From an uncultured Agathobaculum sp. (GTDB lineage Bacteria > Bacillota > Clostridia > Oscillospirales > Butyricicoccaceae), in assembly GCF_944384765.1 (NCBI RefSeq), contig NZ_CALWUM010000002.1, forward strand, positions 124,001 through 188,000: a DNA stretch of 64,000 nt. The letters run 5' to 3'. Below are positions 51,649 through 60,415 of this stretch, piece after piece (the stretch's first letter is position 1; each line of letters begins with the position of its first letter). The translations under genes were made by a program, and so were the position numbers. Below the pieces are notes generated by a model. The model made no database searches. It worked only from the letters and a program-made list of their open reading frames with translations, and had not been told where the DNA came from.

Positions 51649-52374
51649 ATGCAGATTATCGCAGACCTTCACTCGCACACCAATGTAACCGCCCATGCTT
51701 ACAGCACGCTGACTGAAATGGTGCACGCGGCAAAGGAAATGGGTCTGGCGGCCATTGCGATCACCAACCATGGCCCGACCAACCCAGACGGACCGCATGA
51801 ATGGCACTTTTCCAACATGGATCTGATTCCCCGGCAGATCGAAGGCGTGACCGTGATCCGCGGCATTGAGTTTGACATCACCGCACCCGCGGGCGGCATC
51901 AATGTGATGGCAAACAAGAGCCTGAAACCCATTGAATTTGCGCTCGCGTCCTTTCACGAATGTCTGTTCCCGCCAGCGGATAAGGATATCCACACCCAGG
52001 CGCTTGAGGCAATTTTGCATAATCCGTATGTCAATGCGCTGGGTCACATGGGCAACCCGAATTTCCCTTTTGACCACGAGTATATCATCAGCCAGTGCAA
52101 TGCGCACGGCAAAATCGTGGAGATCAACAACGCGTCGCTCAACGTCCGCAAGGGCAGCCGGGAAAACTGCGCGGATATTGCGCGCCTGTGCATGAAATAT
52201 GAGGTACCAATCACGGTGGACAGCGACAGCCATATCTGCTACCGCGTCGGCCATGTGGAGGGCGCGCTTGCCATGCTCGAGGAGATCGGCTTTCCGGAGG
52301 AGCTGGTGATCAACAGCAGCGTAGAGCGCCTGGACGCTTATTTCCGCGGGCGGGGCCTGCATCTGTTTGAATGA
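51649..52374 (+). CDS. PHP domain phosphatase (YcdX-like)
   Basis: A 241-residue PHP-superfamily protein. Metal-binding motifs are visible: DLHSHTNV at residues ~6-13, AITNHGP, RGIEFDI, ALGHMGNP and VDSDSHI. These match trinuclear-zinc phosphatases of the YcdX type; the substrate is unknown. ATG 51649 follows AGAGGAG. It lies between hprK and a ROK kinase gene. Confidence 0.9.
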   Translation: MQIIADLHSHTNVTAHAYSTLTEMVHAAKEMGLAAIAITNHGPTNPDGPHEWHFSNMDLIPRQIEGVTVIRGIEFDITAPAGGINVMANKSLKPIEFALASFHECLFPPADKDIHTQALEAILHNPYVNALGHMGNPNFPFDHEYIISQCNAHGKIVEINNASLNVRKGSRENCADIARLCMKYEVPITVDSDSHICYRVGHVEGALAMLEEIGFPEELVINSSVERLDAYFRGRGLHLFE

Positions 52375-52399
52375 ATTGTAACGCAGGGAGGAAACAAAC

Positions 52400-53320
52400 A
52401 TGAGGATCGGTATTGACCTGGGCGGCACAACCGTGAAAGCGGCGCTGTGTGCGGAGGACGGCGCGCTGCTGTGCAAGCAGAGCGCACCCACGCCGACGGG
52501 GGACGCTGCCGGACTGTGCAGCACGATGAAACAGCTGGCGCTTGCACTGTGCAGCGAAGGCGGCACGGCGCCCGGCCAGATTACGAGCATCGGCATCGGC
52601 GTGCCCGGCTCGTTTGACAAAGCGACCTGTACACTCAAGTTCGGCACCAATCTGGGGATGAATAATGTCTGCTTTGCGGATGCGTTCCGGCCGGAATTCG
52701 GCTGCGCGGTGCAGCTGGATAACGACGCCAACTGCGCGGCCCTCGGCGAGGTGACCGCGGGCGCGGCGCGCGGGGCGAAAAATATGGTGATGGTCACGCT
52801 GGGCACGGGCGTCGGCGGCGGTATCATCATCGACGGCAAGCTGTATACCGGCTGCAACGGCATTGCAGGCGAGATGGGACACATCGTCATCCGGCAGGGC
52901 GGCGAGCCCTGCGGCTGCGGCCGAAAGGGCTGCCTGGAGGCGTATGCCTCCGCTGCATCGCTGGTCAAGTTTGCCGAGCGCGCGCTGGTTGCCGGCCGGG
53001 AGAGTATGCTGCAGGCGCAGACAGGACATCTGAATGCAAAAATGATCTGCGACGCCGTGGATGCGGGCGATGCGCTCGCGCGTGAACTGTTTGACGAATA
53101 TTGCGTCAACCTGTCCTGCGGCCTGGCGAGCTTTATCAACATTTTCCAGCCGGAAGCGATCGTGCTGGGCGGCGGCCTTGCGGGCTACGGCGAAAAACTG
53201 CTCGAGCCCCTGCGGCATCTGACCGAACCGCAGACCTTCCGCAGCGATGCGCGCAACACCGAAATCGTGTGCGCTTCGCTTGGCAACGACGCGGGCCTGA
53301 TCGGCGCGGCGATGCTGTAA
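52400..53320 (+). CDS. ROK family sugar kinase (glucokinase-like)
   Basis: A 306-residue ROK kinase: phosphate loop GIDLGGTTVKAAL, DNDANCAALGE with the catalytic Asp, LGTGVGGGIIIDGKLYTG, and the ExGH-zinc motif GEMGHIVIRQGGEPCGCGRKGCLEAYAS. No helix-turn-helix is present, so it is an enzyme rather than a repressor. It probably phosphorylates glucose or a related sugar. ATG 52400 follows GGGAGGAAA. Confidence 0.93.
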   Translation: MRIGIDLGGTTVKAALCAEDGALLCKQSAPTPTGDAAGLCSTMKQLALALCSEGGTAPGQITSIGIGVPGSFDKATCTLKFGTNLGMNNVCFADAFRPEFGCAVQLDNDANCAALGEVTAGAARGAKNMVMVTLGTGVGGGIIIDGKLYTGCNGIAGEMGHIVIRQGGEPCGCGRKGCLEAYASAASLVKFAERALVAGRESMLQAQTGHLNAKMICDAVDAGDALARELFDEYCVNLSCGLASFINIFQPEAIVLGGGLAGYGEKLLEPLRHLTEPQTFRSDARNTEIVCASLGNDAGLIGAAML

Positions 53321-53342
53321 AAATATAGTGAAAACGTAATAT

Positions 53343-53376
53343 AACGGCGCATTTGTAATATTACAAATGCGCCGTT
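53343..53376. other. Perfect 34-bp palindrome after the ROK kinase gene
   Basis: AACGGCGCATTTGTAAT is followed directly by its reverse complement with no spacer. No strong T run follows. As RNA it could still form a terminator-like hairpin with an ATAT tip; as DNA it could be a protein site. Confidence 0.6.
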
Positions 53377-53391
53377 TGCACACCTGAAGCA

Positions 53392-53420
53392 TTGCGAAAA
53401 GGCGGGATACATGTTAAAAT
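53392..53420 (+). promoter_or_regulatory. Promoter of the amidase gene
   Basis: TTGCGA (53392-53397), 17-base spacer, TAAAAT (53415-53420). Confidence 0.6.
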
Positions 53421-53462
53421 AATGCCGTATTATGTAAAAACCTGAGACCCTGGGAGGTAATG

Positions 53463-55532
53463 ATGCGTTTGAAACGTATGCTGGCGCTGTGCTGCGCCGC
53501 ACTGTACATAACAGCAACAGGCGCCGCGGCGGCGGAGCCTGTGCCGGGGGAAACATCCCTTAGCGGACAGACTGTGGCGGCAGAGTATGCCGCGCCACAG
53601 GAGCAGCCAGCCGGTGTGGAAACCGTGCCGGCAGATGAGACCGCACAGCCCGCTGCGGCACAGGCCGGGACAGCAGCGGAGACCGCTCCGGTGACGGACA
53701 CGCCCGTAGTGCGTGCCACGGCGTTAACGGTTGCCGTGTCCACGCACAAGGTGCAGGTCAATGGACAGCCGGTGCAGCCGCAGGCCTATCTCATCGACGG
53801 CTACAACTATTATAAACTGCGCGACATCGCCTATATGCTGCGCGGCACATCGTCCGCCTTTGATGTGACGTGGGACGCAGACAACAATGCGGTCAATATC
53901 GTTTCCGGTACGGCCTATACCGCGGTTGGCGGTGAAATGACGGTTGCATCGGTCGCGCCGACGCGCGTGCAGCAATCGACTGCAAAGCTGCTGCTCGACG
54001 GCAGCGGTATTTCGATCAAGGGCTATATGATCAACGGCAACAACTATTATAAAATCGCGGATGTGGCGTCGGCGATCGGCTTTGGCGTCGCGTTTGAAAG
54101 CACGACCCGCACGGTGCAGATCACAACCGCTGCCGCGTCGCCCGATCCGGAAACCCCGGAGACGAACTTTGTGACCGGGGTATACCGTGTTACCGTGGAT
54201 ACCACGCTGTCCCTCCGTTCCGGACCGGGCCTGAGTTATCCGGTGGTCGGGCAGCTGTCCAACGGCGACGAGATCATTGTAGACAGCCTGACAAGCGGCT
54301 GGGCGCATATCAAAAACATCGGTCGGTATTGCAGCGTGGATTATCTGACCCGTGTGCGCGATTACACCAGTGAAAGCGCGGGCAGCGGAACGGATGATAC
54401 GTCATCGCAGCAGCCGGACGAGACATTCACCAAGGGCGTATACCGCGTCAAGGTGGATACCACCCTGTCCGTCCGTTCCGGGCCGGGACTGAGCTATCCG
54501 GTGATCGGCCGCCTGTCCAACGGGGACGAGATCATTGTGGATAGCCTGTCGAATGGCTGGGCGCATATTTGGGATGCAGACGGCAGCGCCTCGCAGTATT
54601 GCAGCGCGGATTATCTGACCCGTGTGCGCGATTACACCGGCGATACCGAGCCGGAGGAACCGGAAGAGCCGTTTTCACCGGGTGTTTATCAGGTCAAAGT
54701 GGATACGACGCTGTCCGTCCGCTCGGGACCGGGCACCAGCTATTCGATCATCGGCCTGCTGTCGGACGGCGACCAGGTCGTGATTGATGAGATGGAAAAC
54801 GGCTGGGCGCACCTGATGGACACTGAAAGCGGAACAGGCCGCTATTGCAGCGCGGATTACCTGACCCGTGTGCGCGATTATGACAGCAGCGAAGGCACGC
54901 CGGAAGATCCGGTTGAGCCGCCGCGCACCTCGCATCTGGACGGCGTGATGACCGTGATTGTTGACGCGGGCCACGGCGGCAGCGATGTCGGCGCGCACAA
55001 TGCGGATATGTCGCTGGACGAAAAACACGTCAATCTGTATGTGGCGCAGTATCTGAAAGATTATCTGGAGGATGCAGGCGTGCGCGTCATCATGGTGCGC
55101 GACACGCTGGAGGAGGGCAGCTCGCTGACGCTGCGCGGCCAGGTGATGGAGCAGTATGCTTCCTCGGCCGATCTGTTCTTCAGCATTCACCACAACGCGG
55201 CCAACACCACCGCGCGCGGCGCGGAAGCACTCGCGCAGATCGCGGACAAAAACGGCGGCCCGAGCAAGCTGCTGGCGGAGGCCCTGCTGGAGGAATACGA
55301 GAAGCTCGGCGTGCCGATCCGCTCGGTTGTGTTCAAAGAGGGCAGCAACGGCGATTATTACTACACCAACCGCGCCGCGGCGGCGCTGTTCATCCCCGCG
55401 CTGACCAGTGAGTTCTGCTTCATCGACAATGAGGAAGACCAGAAGTTCATCGACAGCGACGCGGATTTGCAGGCGGAGGCGCGCGCGCAGTATAATGCGA
55501 TCATGTATTATTTCTCGCAGGTGGAGTATTAA
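53463..55532 (+). CDS. N-acetylmuramoyl-L-alanine amidase with three SH3 domains
   Basis: A 689-residue secreted wall hydrolase. Order: signal peptide (RLKRMLALCCAALYITATGAAAA); a Pro/Ala/Glu-rich stretch; a region (~90-225) with two stalk-like units containing IDGYNYYKLRDIAYMLRG and INGNNYYKIADVASAIGFG; three bacterial SH3 repeats of ~75-85 residues, each with VDTTLS.RSGPG.SY and YLTRVRDY; and a C-terminal amidase_3 domain (VIVDAGHGGSDVGAHN, FFSIHHNAAN, late Glu in LTSEFCFID). It cleaves the lactyl-alanine bond of peptidoglycan. ATG 53463 fits GGAGG better than ATG 53460. Its TAA is directly followed by the second 160-bp repeat. Confidence 0.93.
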   Translation: MRLKRMLALCCAALYITATGAAAAEPVPGETSLSGQTVAAEYAAPQEQPAGVETVPADETAQPAAAQAGTAAETAPVTDTPVVRATALTVAVSTHKVQVNGQPVQPQAYLIDGYNYYKLRDIAYMLRGTSSAFDVTWDADNNAVNIVSGTAYTAVGGEMTVASVAPTRVQQSTAKLLLDGSGISIKGYMINGNNYYKIADVASAIGFGVAFESTTRTVQITTAAASPDPETPETNFVTGVYRVTVDTTLSLRSGPGLSYPVVGQLSNGDEIIVDSLTSGWAHIKNIGRYCSVDYLTRVRDYTSESAGSGTDDTSSQQPDETFTKGVYRVKVDTTLSVRSGPGLSYPVIGRLSNGDEIIVDSLSNGWAHIWDADGSASQYCSADYLTRVRDYTGDTEPEEPEEPFSPGVYQVKVDTTLSVRSGPGTSYSIIGLLSDGDQVVIDEMENGWAHLMDTESGTGRYCSADYLTRVRDYDSSEGTPEDPVEPPRTSHLDGVMTVIVDAGHGGSDVGAHNADMSLDEKHVNLYVAQYLKDYLEDAGVRVIMVRDTLEEGSSLTLRGQVMEQYASSADLFFSIHHNAANTTARGAEALAQIADKNGGPSKLLAEALLEEYEKLGVPIRSVVFKEGSNGDYYYTNRAAAALFIPALTSEFCFIDNEEDQKFIDSDADLQAEARAQYNAIMYYFSQVEY

Positions 55533-55693
55533 GGCAACACCGCGCAATTGTGTCTGCGGCGCTTTGCGGAAATTTTGTGCCCGGATTTTGTTGCGTCTTC
55601 TTGCAATACATCAAGTATTGCTGCGAAAACGCGCCGCATCCGGACGCAAAATATTCTCGCAAATCGCTCCCCGCCCAATTATGCGGTATTGCC
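55533..55693 (+). repeat. 160-bp palindromic repeat with terminal inverted repeats, copy 2
   Basis: Inverted copy of the element at 23581-23740: begins GGCAACACCGC, ends GCGGTATTGCC, with GCAATACATCAAGTATTGC at the centre. It starts at the base after the amidase TAA and ends 33 bases before the next gene. Differences from copy 1 are scattered point changes. Confidence 0.85.
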
Positions 55694-55726
55694 ATAAAGA
55701 CAAGGACAAAGGAAGGAAGTTATATT

Positions 55727-56131
55727 ATGACAGAGCGGGCAGAACGGGCACAGCAGCTGCATCAGCAGGGCTTTAACTGCGCACAGGCAGTCGTTTGCGC
55801 CTACTGCGATCAGTTTGGCCTGGATGAGGAGACCGCCTGCAAGGTGGCGGAGGGCTTCGGACTCGGCATGGGGATTATGGAGGTCTGCGGCGCGCTGACA
55901 GGTGCGTTCATGCTGGCCGGGATGCGCGGCAGCAAGGGCGCCGCCCATCCGGGCGAGACCAAGGCCCAGACCTACAAGACCACCAAGGCGCTGGCCGCAG
56001 CTTTCAAGGAGAAGAACGGCACCTATCTTTGCCGCGAGCTCAAGGGCGTGACCGACGGCAACGTGCGGCGCAGCTGTCCGGGCTGCATCGAAGATGCCTG
56101 TGTGCTGATCGAATCATATTTGGCAGAGTGA
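55727..56131 (+). CDS. C_GCAxxG_C_C family redox protein
   Basis: A 134-residue protein with the family's spaced cysteine motif: GFNCAQAVVCAYC, then MEVCGALTGAFMLAG (GxxG part of CGAxxG), a later YLCRELKG, and SCPGCIEDAC. These small proteins are thought to be redox-active or metal-binding; the reaction is unknown. ATG 55727 follows GGAAGGAAG. The long in-frame extension upstream is only read-through of the 160-bp repeat. Confidence 0.9.
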   Translation: MTERAERAQQLHQQGFNCAQAVVCAYCDQFGLDEETACKVAEGFGLGMGIMEVCGALTGAFMLAGMRGSKGAAHPGETKAQTYKTTKALAAAFKEKNGTYLCRELKGVTDGNVRRSCPGCIEDACVLIESYLAE

Positions 56132-56135
56132 TCAA

Positions 56136-56172
56136 TTCCCGCAGATGTCAACCCATCTGCGGGAAATTTTTT
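56136..56172 (+). terminator. Terminator after the C_GCAxxG_C_C gene
   Basis: Perfect 12-bp stem TTCCCGCAGATG/CATCTGCGGGAA followed by ATTTTTTT. Confidence 0.92.
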
Positions 56173-56175
56173 TGC

Positions 56176-56224
56176 TTTTTGTCGACAGAATTCGACAAGC
56201 CGGGCCCGCATTTGCGCGTAAAAT
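56176..56224 (+). promoter_or_regulatory. Paired Spo0A-like boxes and -10 before the DUF6514 gene
   Basis: TTTTTGTCGAC (56176 on) and, inverted, ATTCGACAA (56190-56198) whose complement TTGTCGAAT fits the 0A-box core TGTCGAA. The second box reaches the -35 position of a -10 TAAAAT (56219-56224), as in promoters activated by Spo0A. Two tiny coupled frames (20 codons at 56264-56326 and 18 at 56323-56379) lie between it and the gene; I do not call them genes. Confidence 0.5.
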
Positions 56225-56351
56225 GGATTGCGCAAGAATTTATACGAAAGGGGGCTGACGGAGATGCATACAGCGCAGGCATGGAGCATACCGCCGGGCG
56301 GCGCACGGGAAAGGGGCGTGCAATGAAGGCTACCGGCGAGGAAAGCGGGGT

Positions 56352-56567
56352 GTGCAAAAGATGGTTCATTACATTGTGACAAAAAGCGAGGCGGCGGAAA
56401 GGACGCAGTACGGGATCACAGCAGTTTGTGGACAGGCAGTGCTGGACAGCATTGCCGATATTGCGCCAACTTTTGAGGAGACCGCCGGACTGGCTGCCCT
56501 GTTGCAGGAACACGGCGTTGCGGCAGAGCATTTTCGCGATGTGGTAGAAGATTATATGGCGCGGTAA
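56352..56567 (+). CDS. DUF6514 family small protein
   Basis: A 71-residue protein (VHYIVTKSEAAERTQYGITAVCGQAVLDSIADIAPTF... ending VVEDYMAR). The YGI.....G opening and DI..T..E....L core resemble the DUF6514 family of spore-forming Firmicutes; function unknown. GTG 56352 lies six bases after GAGGAAAG; ATG 56361 is the alternative start. The upstream 0A-like boxes suggest sporulation-linked expression (inference). Confidence 0.72.
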   Translation: MQKMVHYIVTKSEAAERTQYGITAVCGQAVLDSIADIAPTFEETAGLAALLQEHGVAAEHFRDVVEDYMAR

Positions 56568-56581
56568 GCGGCTGCAAACAC

Positions 56582-56625
56582 AAAAAGGACGCGGCGGAAC
56601 CCTGTTGTTCCGCCGCGTCCTTTTT
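56582..56625. terminator. Bidirectional terminator
   Basis: Long perfect stem AAAAAGGACGCGGCGGAAC/GTTCCGCCGCGTCCTTTTT with a 6-base loop between the DUF6514 gene and the chromate-transporter genes. Confidence 0.93.
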
Positions 56626-56641
56626 GTGCAATTTGATTTGG

Positions 56642-57208
56642 TCAGAAATGAAATACAATGCCGCAGGCGGCGCCGATCGCGATAAAGATGATCGGGTGGA
56701 TCCGGGGCAGCTTCCAGATCGCAAGCGACAGGATGAGGAAAAAGCAGATCGCAGGCGCATTGATCACGTCCGCTAGGCTGCCAAGGCCGGTCCACAGCTC
56801 GGTGTGGAACAGCGAGGCGAGAAACACCTCGAAGATCGCGCCGAAGATCAGGCCGGCGGACGCCGGACGAAGGCCGTAAAATCCGTCCTGCACCAGCTTG
56901 GAGCCCTTGAAGCGGTCGAGCGCACGGTAAACCAGAATGATGACGATGACCGACGGGAGCACGAGCGAGCAGGTCGCCACGAGCGAACCGGGGATACCGG
57001 CAGCGTGGAAGCCCGCATAGGTCGCGGAGTTAACGCCCATCGGGCCGGGCGTGGACTCGGAAATCGCAATCATGTCCAGCAGGTCGTTCTGCGTAAACCA
57101 GGGGTATTTCTGCGTGATCTCCTGCAAAAAGGGGATGGTGGCCAGACCGCCGCCCACGGCAAACAGGCCGGTCTTGAAAAATTCCCAGAAAAGCTGTAAA
57201 AATATCAT
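56642..57208 (-). CDS. Chromate transporter family protein, second half-size subunit
   Basis: A 188-residue short-chain CHR protein: FKTGLFAVGGGLATIPFLQEI near the start, then LLDMIAISESTPGPMGVNSATYAGF, the conserved core, and about five membrane segments. Short-chain CHR proteins work as pairs; the partner is the overlapping upstream gene. The natural substrate may be chromate or another anion. ATG 57208 overlaps the partner's stop by four bases. Confidence 0.9.
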   Translation of the reverse strand: MIFLQLFWEFFKTGLFAVGGGLATIPFLQEITQKYPWFTQNDLLDMIAISESTPGPMGVNSATYAGFHAAGIPGSLVATCSLVLPSVIVIILVYRALDRFKGSKLVQDGFYGLRPASAGLIFGAIFEVFLASLFHTELWTGLGSLADVINAPAICFFLILSLAIWKLPRIHPIIFIAIGAACGIVFHF

Positions 57209-57747
57209 GCGCGCCGCCTCCGGATCAGTCCGATCAGAATACCGGCGGCTGCCGCCACAACAACCATGACAACCGGGGATACGCCGAAAAACGCAACCGC
57301 GGCAAAGGTCACAAGCAGGATCACCCCGGTCGGGATGTCGACGACGCCTTTGCGCGCCATTTTCCAGACCGACTGCACGACCAGTGCGCACACTGCAATG
57401 CGGATGCCGGAAAACGCATTCTGCACAATGGCAAGGTGCGCAAACTGCTGGATGAACGCGGCGATGATGATAATAATGACAAGGGAGGGGAAGATCATGC
57501 CTGCGGTGGCAAAAATGGCGCCCGGCAGGCCGTACGTCTTATAGCCGATGAAGGTCGAGGTGTTGACCGCGATGACGCCCGGCGTGCACTGGCCGATCGC
57601 ATAATAGTCCATCAGCTCGTCCTCGGTTGCCCAGTGGCGGTTTTCCACCACCTCGCGCTGGAGGATGGGCAGCATGGCATAGCCGCCGCCAAAGGTGCAC
57701 ACGCCCATGCGGGCAAAGGTGAGAAATAAATCCAGATAAGGATGCAA
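57205..57747 (-). CDS. Chromate transporter family protein, first half-size subunit
   Basis: A 180-residue short-chain CHR protein: DLFLTFARMGVCTFGGGYAMLPIL and DYYAIGQCTPGVIAVNTSTFIGYKTYG, followed by about five membrane segments. With the overlapping downstream gene it forms the usual CHR pair. The best start is TTG 57747, 12 bases after AAAGGAG, because no ATG or GTG lies between that site and the conserved N-terminus. Confidence 0.88.
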   Translation of the reverse strand: MHPYLDLFLTFARMGVCTFGGGYAMLPILQREVVENRHWATEDELMDYYAIGQCTPGVIAVNTSTFIGYKTYGLPGAIFATAGMIFPSLVIIIIIAAFIQQFAHLAIVQNAFSGIRIAVCALVVQSVWKMARKGVVDIPTGVILLVTFAAVAFFGVSPVVMVVVAAAAGILIGLIRRRRA

Positions 57748-57844
57748 GGGAACAGACAGCTCCTTTCTTTTTCTGAAAACAGGATACACCCGCCGCGCGG
57801 CGGTGTCCACGAAAAAGTGCGTAAAACCGAATAGAGGTGCGGAT

Positions 57845-58213
57845 TTATTTACCGGGAACGATCTCCAGCCAGTAGCCGTCCGGATCTGCGATGAAGTAAA
57901 TGCCCATCGCCGGGTTTTCGAAGCAGATGCAGCCCATCTGCTGATGCTTGTGGTGCGCCGCAGCATAGTCATCCACGCGGAAGGCAAGGTGGAACTCGTT
58001 GTCGCCCAGGTTGTACGCCCGGTCCCAGTCGCGCAGCCAGGTCAGCTCAAGCTGGTGCGGGGTCACGCCGTCGCCAAGGTAGACGATGATAAAGCTGCCG
58101 TCATCCGCATGGATGCGGTTTACCTCGGTCAGACCAAGCGCGTCCCGGTAGAAGGCGAGCGAACGGTCCAGGTCGCGGACATTGAAATTGTTGTGTGCAA
58201 AAGTGAACTGCAT
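57845..58213 (-). CDS. VOC family protein (lactoylglutathione-lyase-like)
   Basis: A 122-residue glyoxalase-fold protein: NFNVRDLDRSLAFYRDALGLTEVNR, a metal His in HQLEL, FHLAFRVDDYAAAHHKH, and a final IYFIADPDGYWLEIVPG. These features match GloA-type VOC proteins that isomerise methylglyoxal-thiol adducts, though substrate assignment from sequence is uncertain. ATG 58213 follows AGGAGGAAA. Confidence 0.9.
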   Translation of the reverse strand: MQFTFAHNNFNVRDLDRSLAFYRDALGLTEVNRIHADDGSFIIVYLGDGVTPHQLELTWLRDWDRAYNLGDNEFHLAFRVDDYAAAHHKHQQMGCICFENPAMGIYFIADPDGYWLEIVPGK

Positions 58214-58296
58214 AAAATTTCCTCCTGTTTGCATTTTGCTGTGACTGTACTGTATCACGTTTCGGCTAAAAACACAATCACCGTAGATGATTTTTG

Positions 58297-58325
58297 TTTA
58301 CATTGCCGCAGGCTGATGATATAAT
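58297..58325 (+). promoter_or_regulatory. Promoter of gdpP-rplI
   Basis: TTTACA (58297-58302), 17-base spacer, TATAAT (58320-58325), 38 bases before the gdpP start. Confidence 0.7.
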
Positions 58326-58363
58326 TAACCTGTATATTTGCGTCCGAAAAGGGGGACGGGAAT

Positions 58364-60361
58364 TTGAAAGACAAAAAAACAGGCGGCCTGCGGCCGGGCA
58401 GCATAGTGGTTTATGTGATCTTCCTGCTGTTTGCAGCGGCTGGATTATATTTTTCCGTGCCGTATGGGCTGGTCGGCATTGCGCTGTGCGTGCTGCTGCG
58501 CGCGGTTACGCTCCGCGGGGAAAATGACAGCTACCGGATGCTGCAAAATCTGATGGAAAACGTCAAGATCGACGGCGGCGAGGTGAGCGAGTCCGTGACC
58601 AAATCCCCGCTGCCGACCGTGGTCGCCCTGGCCACGACCGGGGAGATCGTCTGGGCAAACGACCAGTTCATCGAGATCAGCGGGAATTTCTCCGGCGCGC
58701 GCCATATGCGGCTGACCGAACTGGCGCCCACCTTTGAAACGCGCTGGCTGATTGAGGGCAAGACCGAGTTTCCGGGCGAGCTGCGCATGGGAAAAGAAGC
58801 CTATCACGTGTATGGCAGCATGATGCAGGGCGGCGCGGGGCAGATGATGATGCTGCACTTTATCAACTGCACGGAATATGTCCACCTGCGCGATGAGGCT
58901 GCAACCCGTCAGCCTGCGATTGCGATCATTGCGATCGACAACTATGAAGAGCTGATGAAAAACGCGACCGACTCGGAGAAATCCGATATTCTGGCCGCGA
59001 TCGACAAGCGTCTGTCCGCTTGGACGCGGGACAGCAAGGCGGTGCTGCGCAAGTATGACCGCGATAAGTATATTTTCATCATTGAAAACGCCGAGCTCGA
59101 CAAACTCGCCGCGCGCAAATTCAGCGTGCTGCAGGAAGTGCGCGAGATCGAAAACCACGAGGGCGTGCTGGCGACCCTGTCCATCGGTATTGGCCGGGAC
59201 GGCGATACGCTGCAGGAATGTGCCAAGTACGCCGGTCTCGCCATTGATATGGCGCTTTCGCGCGGTGGCGACCAGGCGGTTGTCAAAAACCGTTACAGCT
59301 TCGAGTTCTACGGCGGTCTGAGCGAAGAGGTCGAAAAACGAACGAAGGTCAAAAGCCGCGTGGTGGCCAACGCGCTTACCCAGCTGATCCGCGATTCCTC
59401 GCAGGTGCTCGTCATGGGGCACCGCAACAGCGATATGGACGCGATCGGTGCGGCCTCCGGTATGGTCTGTGCGGCGCGTGCCAAGGGCAAGCCGGTGCAT
59501 ATTGTGGTCGACCAGAACCACACGATGGCGACCGATCTGATCGAAAAGCTGAAGGCATTGCCGGAGTACAAGAACGTGTTCATCAGCGCGGAAGACGCGA
59601 TGATCATGTGCGATTTCAACACGCTGTTGATCGTGGTGGACGTCAACCGCCCGAACTATGTGGAGAGCGAGGCGCTGCTGCAGTCGATCAATAAGGTAGC
59701 GGTTATCGACCATCACCGCCGCGCAGCGGACTACATCGAGAATGCGGTCGTATCGCTGCACGAGCCCTATGCCTCGTCGGCATCCGAGCTGGTCAGCGAG
59801 CTGCTGCAATACATGGTGCCGACTAGCAGCATCCTGTCGGGCGAGGCCGAGGCTATGCTCGCGGGCATCTATCTGGACACCAAAGGCTTTTCCACACGCA
59901 CGGGCGTGCGCACCTTTGAGGCCGCCGCTTACCTGCGCCGTGCAGGTGCGGAAGCGGGCGACGTCAAGCGGCTGTTCCAGTCCAGCTTTGACCAGTACAT
60001 GGAGCGGCAGAAGATCATCTCGTCCGCGCGCAGCTGCGGCGGCGGTGTGATCGTGGCCGTGACCGATGAAGAGGTCGACCGAATTGCAGCCGCGCAGGCA
60101 GCGGACGAGCTGCTCTCGATCATCGGCACGCGGGCGAGCGTAGTCGCGTTCCGCCGCGGGGATGATATGGTGGTTTCCGCGCGCGGCGCGGGACAGGTCA
60201 ATGTGCAGCTGCTCATGGAGCGGCTGGGCGGCGGCGGCAACCATTCGGCGGCAGGTGCGCAGCTGAAAAACACCACCCCGCAGGAGGCGGACCGCATGAT
60301 TACCGAAGCGGTTGAAGGCTATTTTGCCGACCAGGAAGCAGAAAAAGCCGAGGAGAAATAA
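58364..60361 (+). CDS. gdpP: Cyclic-di-AMP phosphodiesterase GdpP
   Basis: A 665-residue GdpP: two membrane segments (~13-50), a PAS-like domain (~85-150), a degenerate GGDEF domain (~175-300; the GGDEF signature is replaced by RKYDRDKYIFII), then DHH (VMGHRNSDMDAIGAA at ~349, VIDHHRR at ~447) and DHHA1 (GGGGNHSAAGAQ at ~622). It degrades cyclic di-AMP and so controls turgor and wall homeostasis. The start is TTG 58364 after GGGGGACGGG. rplI follows 54 bases later, the standard arrangement. Confidence 0.96.
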   Translation: MKDKKTGGLRPGSIVVYVIFLLFAAAGLYFSVPYGLVGIALCVLLRAVTLRGENDSYRMLQNLMENVKIDGGEVSESVTKSPLPTVVALATTGEIVWANDQFIEISGNFSGARHMRLTELAPTFETRWLIEGKTEFPGELRMGKEAYHVYGSMMQGGAGQMMMLHFINCTEYVHLRDEAATRQPAIAIIAIDNYEELMKNATDSEKSDILAAIDKRLSAWTRDSKAVLRKYDRDKYIFIIENAELDKLAARKFSVLQEVREIENHEGVLATLSIGIGRDGDTLQECAKYAGLAIDMALSRGGDQAVVKNRYSFEFYGGLSEEVEKRTKVKSRVVANALTQLIRDSSQVLVMGHRNSDMDAIGAASGMVCAARAKGKPVHIVVDQNHTMATDLIEKLKALPEYKNVFISAEDAMIMCDFNTLLIVVDVNRPNYVESEALLQSINKVAVIDHHRRAADYIENAVVSLHEPYASSASELVSELLQYMVPTSSILSGEAEAMLAGIYLDTKGFSTRTGVRTFEAAAYLRRAGAEAGDVKRLFQSSFDQYMERQKIISSARSCGGGVIVAVTDEEVDRIAAAQAADELLSIIGTRASVVAFRRGDDMVVSARGAGQVNVQLLMERLGGGGNHSAAGAQLKNTTPQEADRMITEAVEGYFADQEAEKAEEK

Positions 60362-60415
60362 TATCCCGGCTGGCATATTTCAGTTTGTATCAATCAAAAA
60401 GGAGTTAGCAGAACC

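Noticed and set aside
54175..54890. Tandem repeats resembling a repeat array
   Set aside because: They are three diverged coding SH3 repeats in the amidase gene, not CRISPR or noncoding repeats.
55550..55726. N-terminal extension of the C_GCAxxG_C_C protein, and the similar frame across 23592-23740
   Set aside because: These frames are translations of the 160-bp repeat; the real start has its own ribosome site at 55727.
56264..56379. Two tiny frames as genes; the second begins MKATGEE, like the SigI start MKATGQE
   Set aside because: Too short and without family support; the likeness is over seven residues only and may be chance. They are mentioned only as part of the leader.
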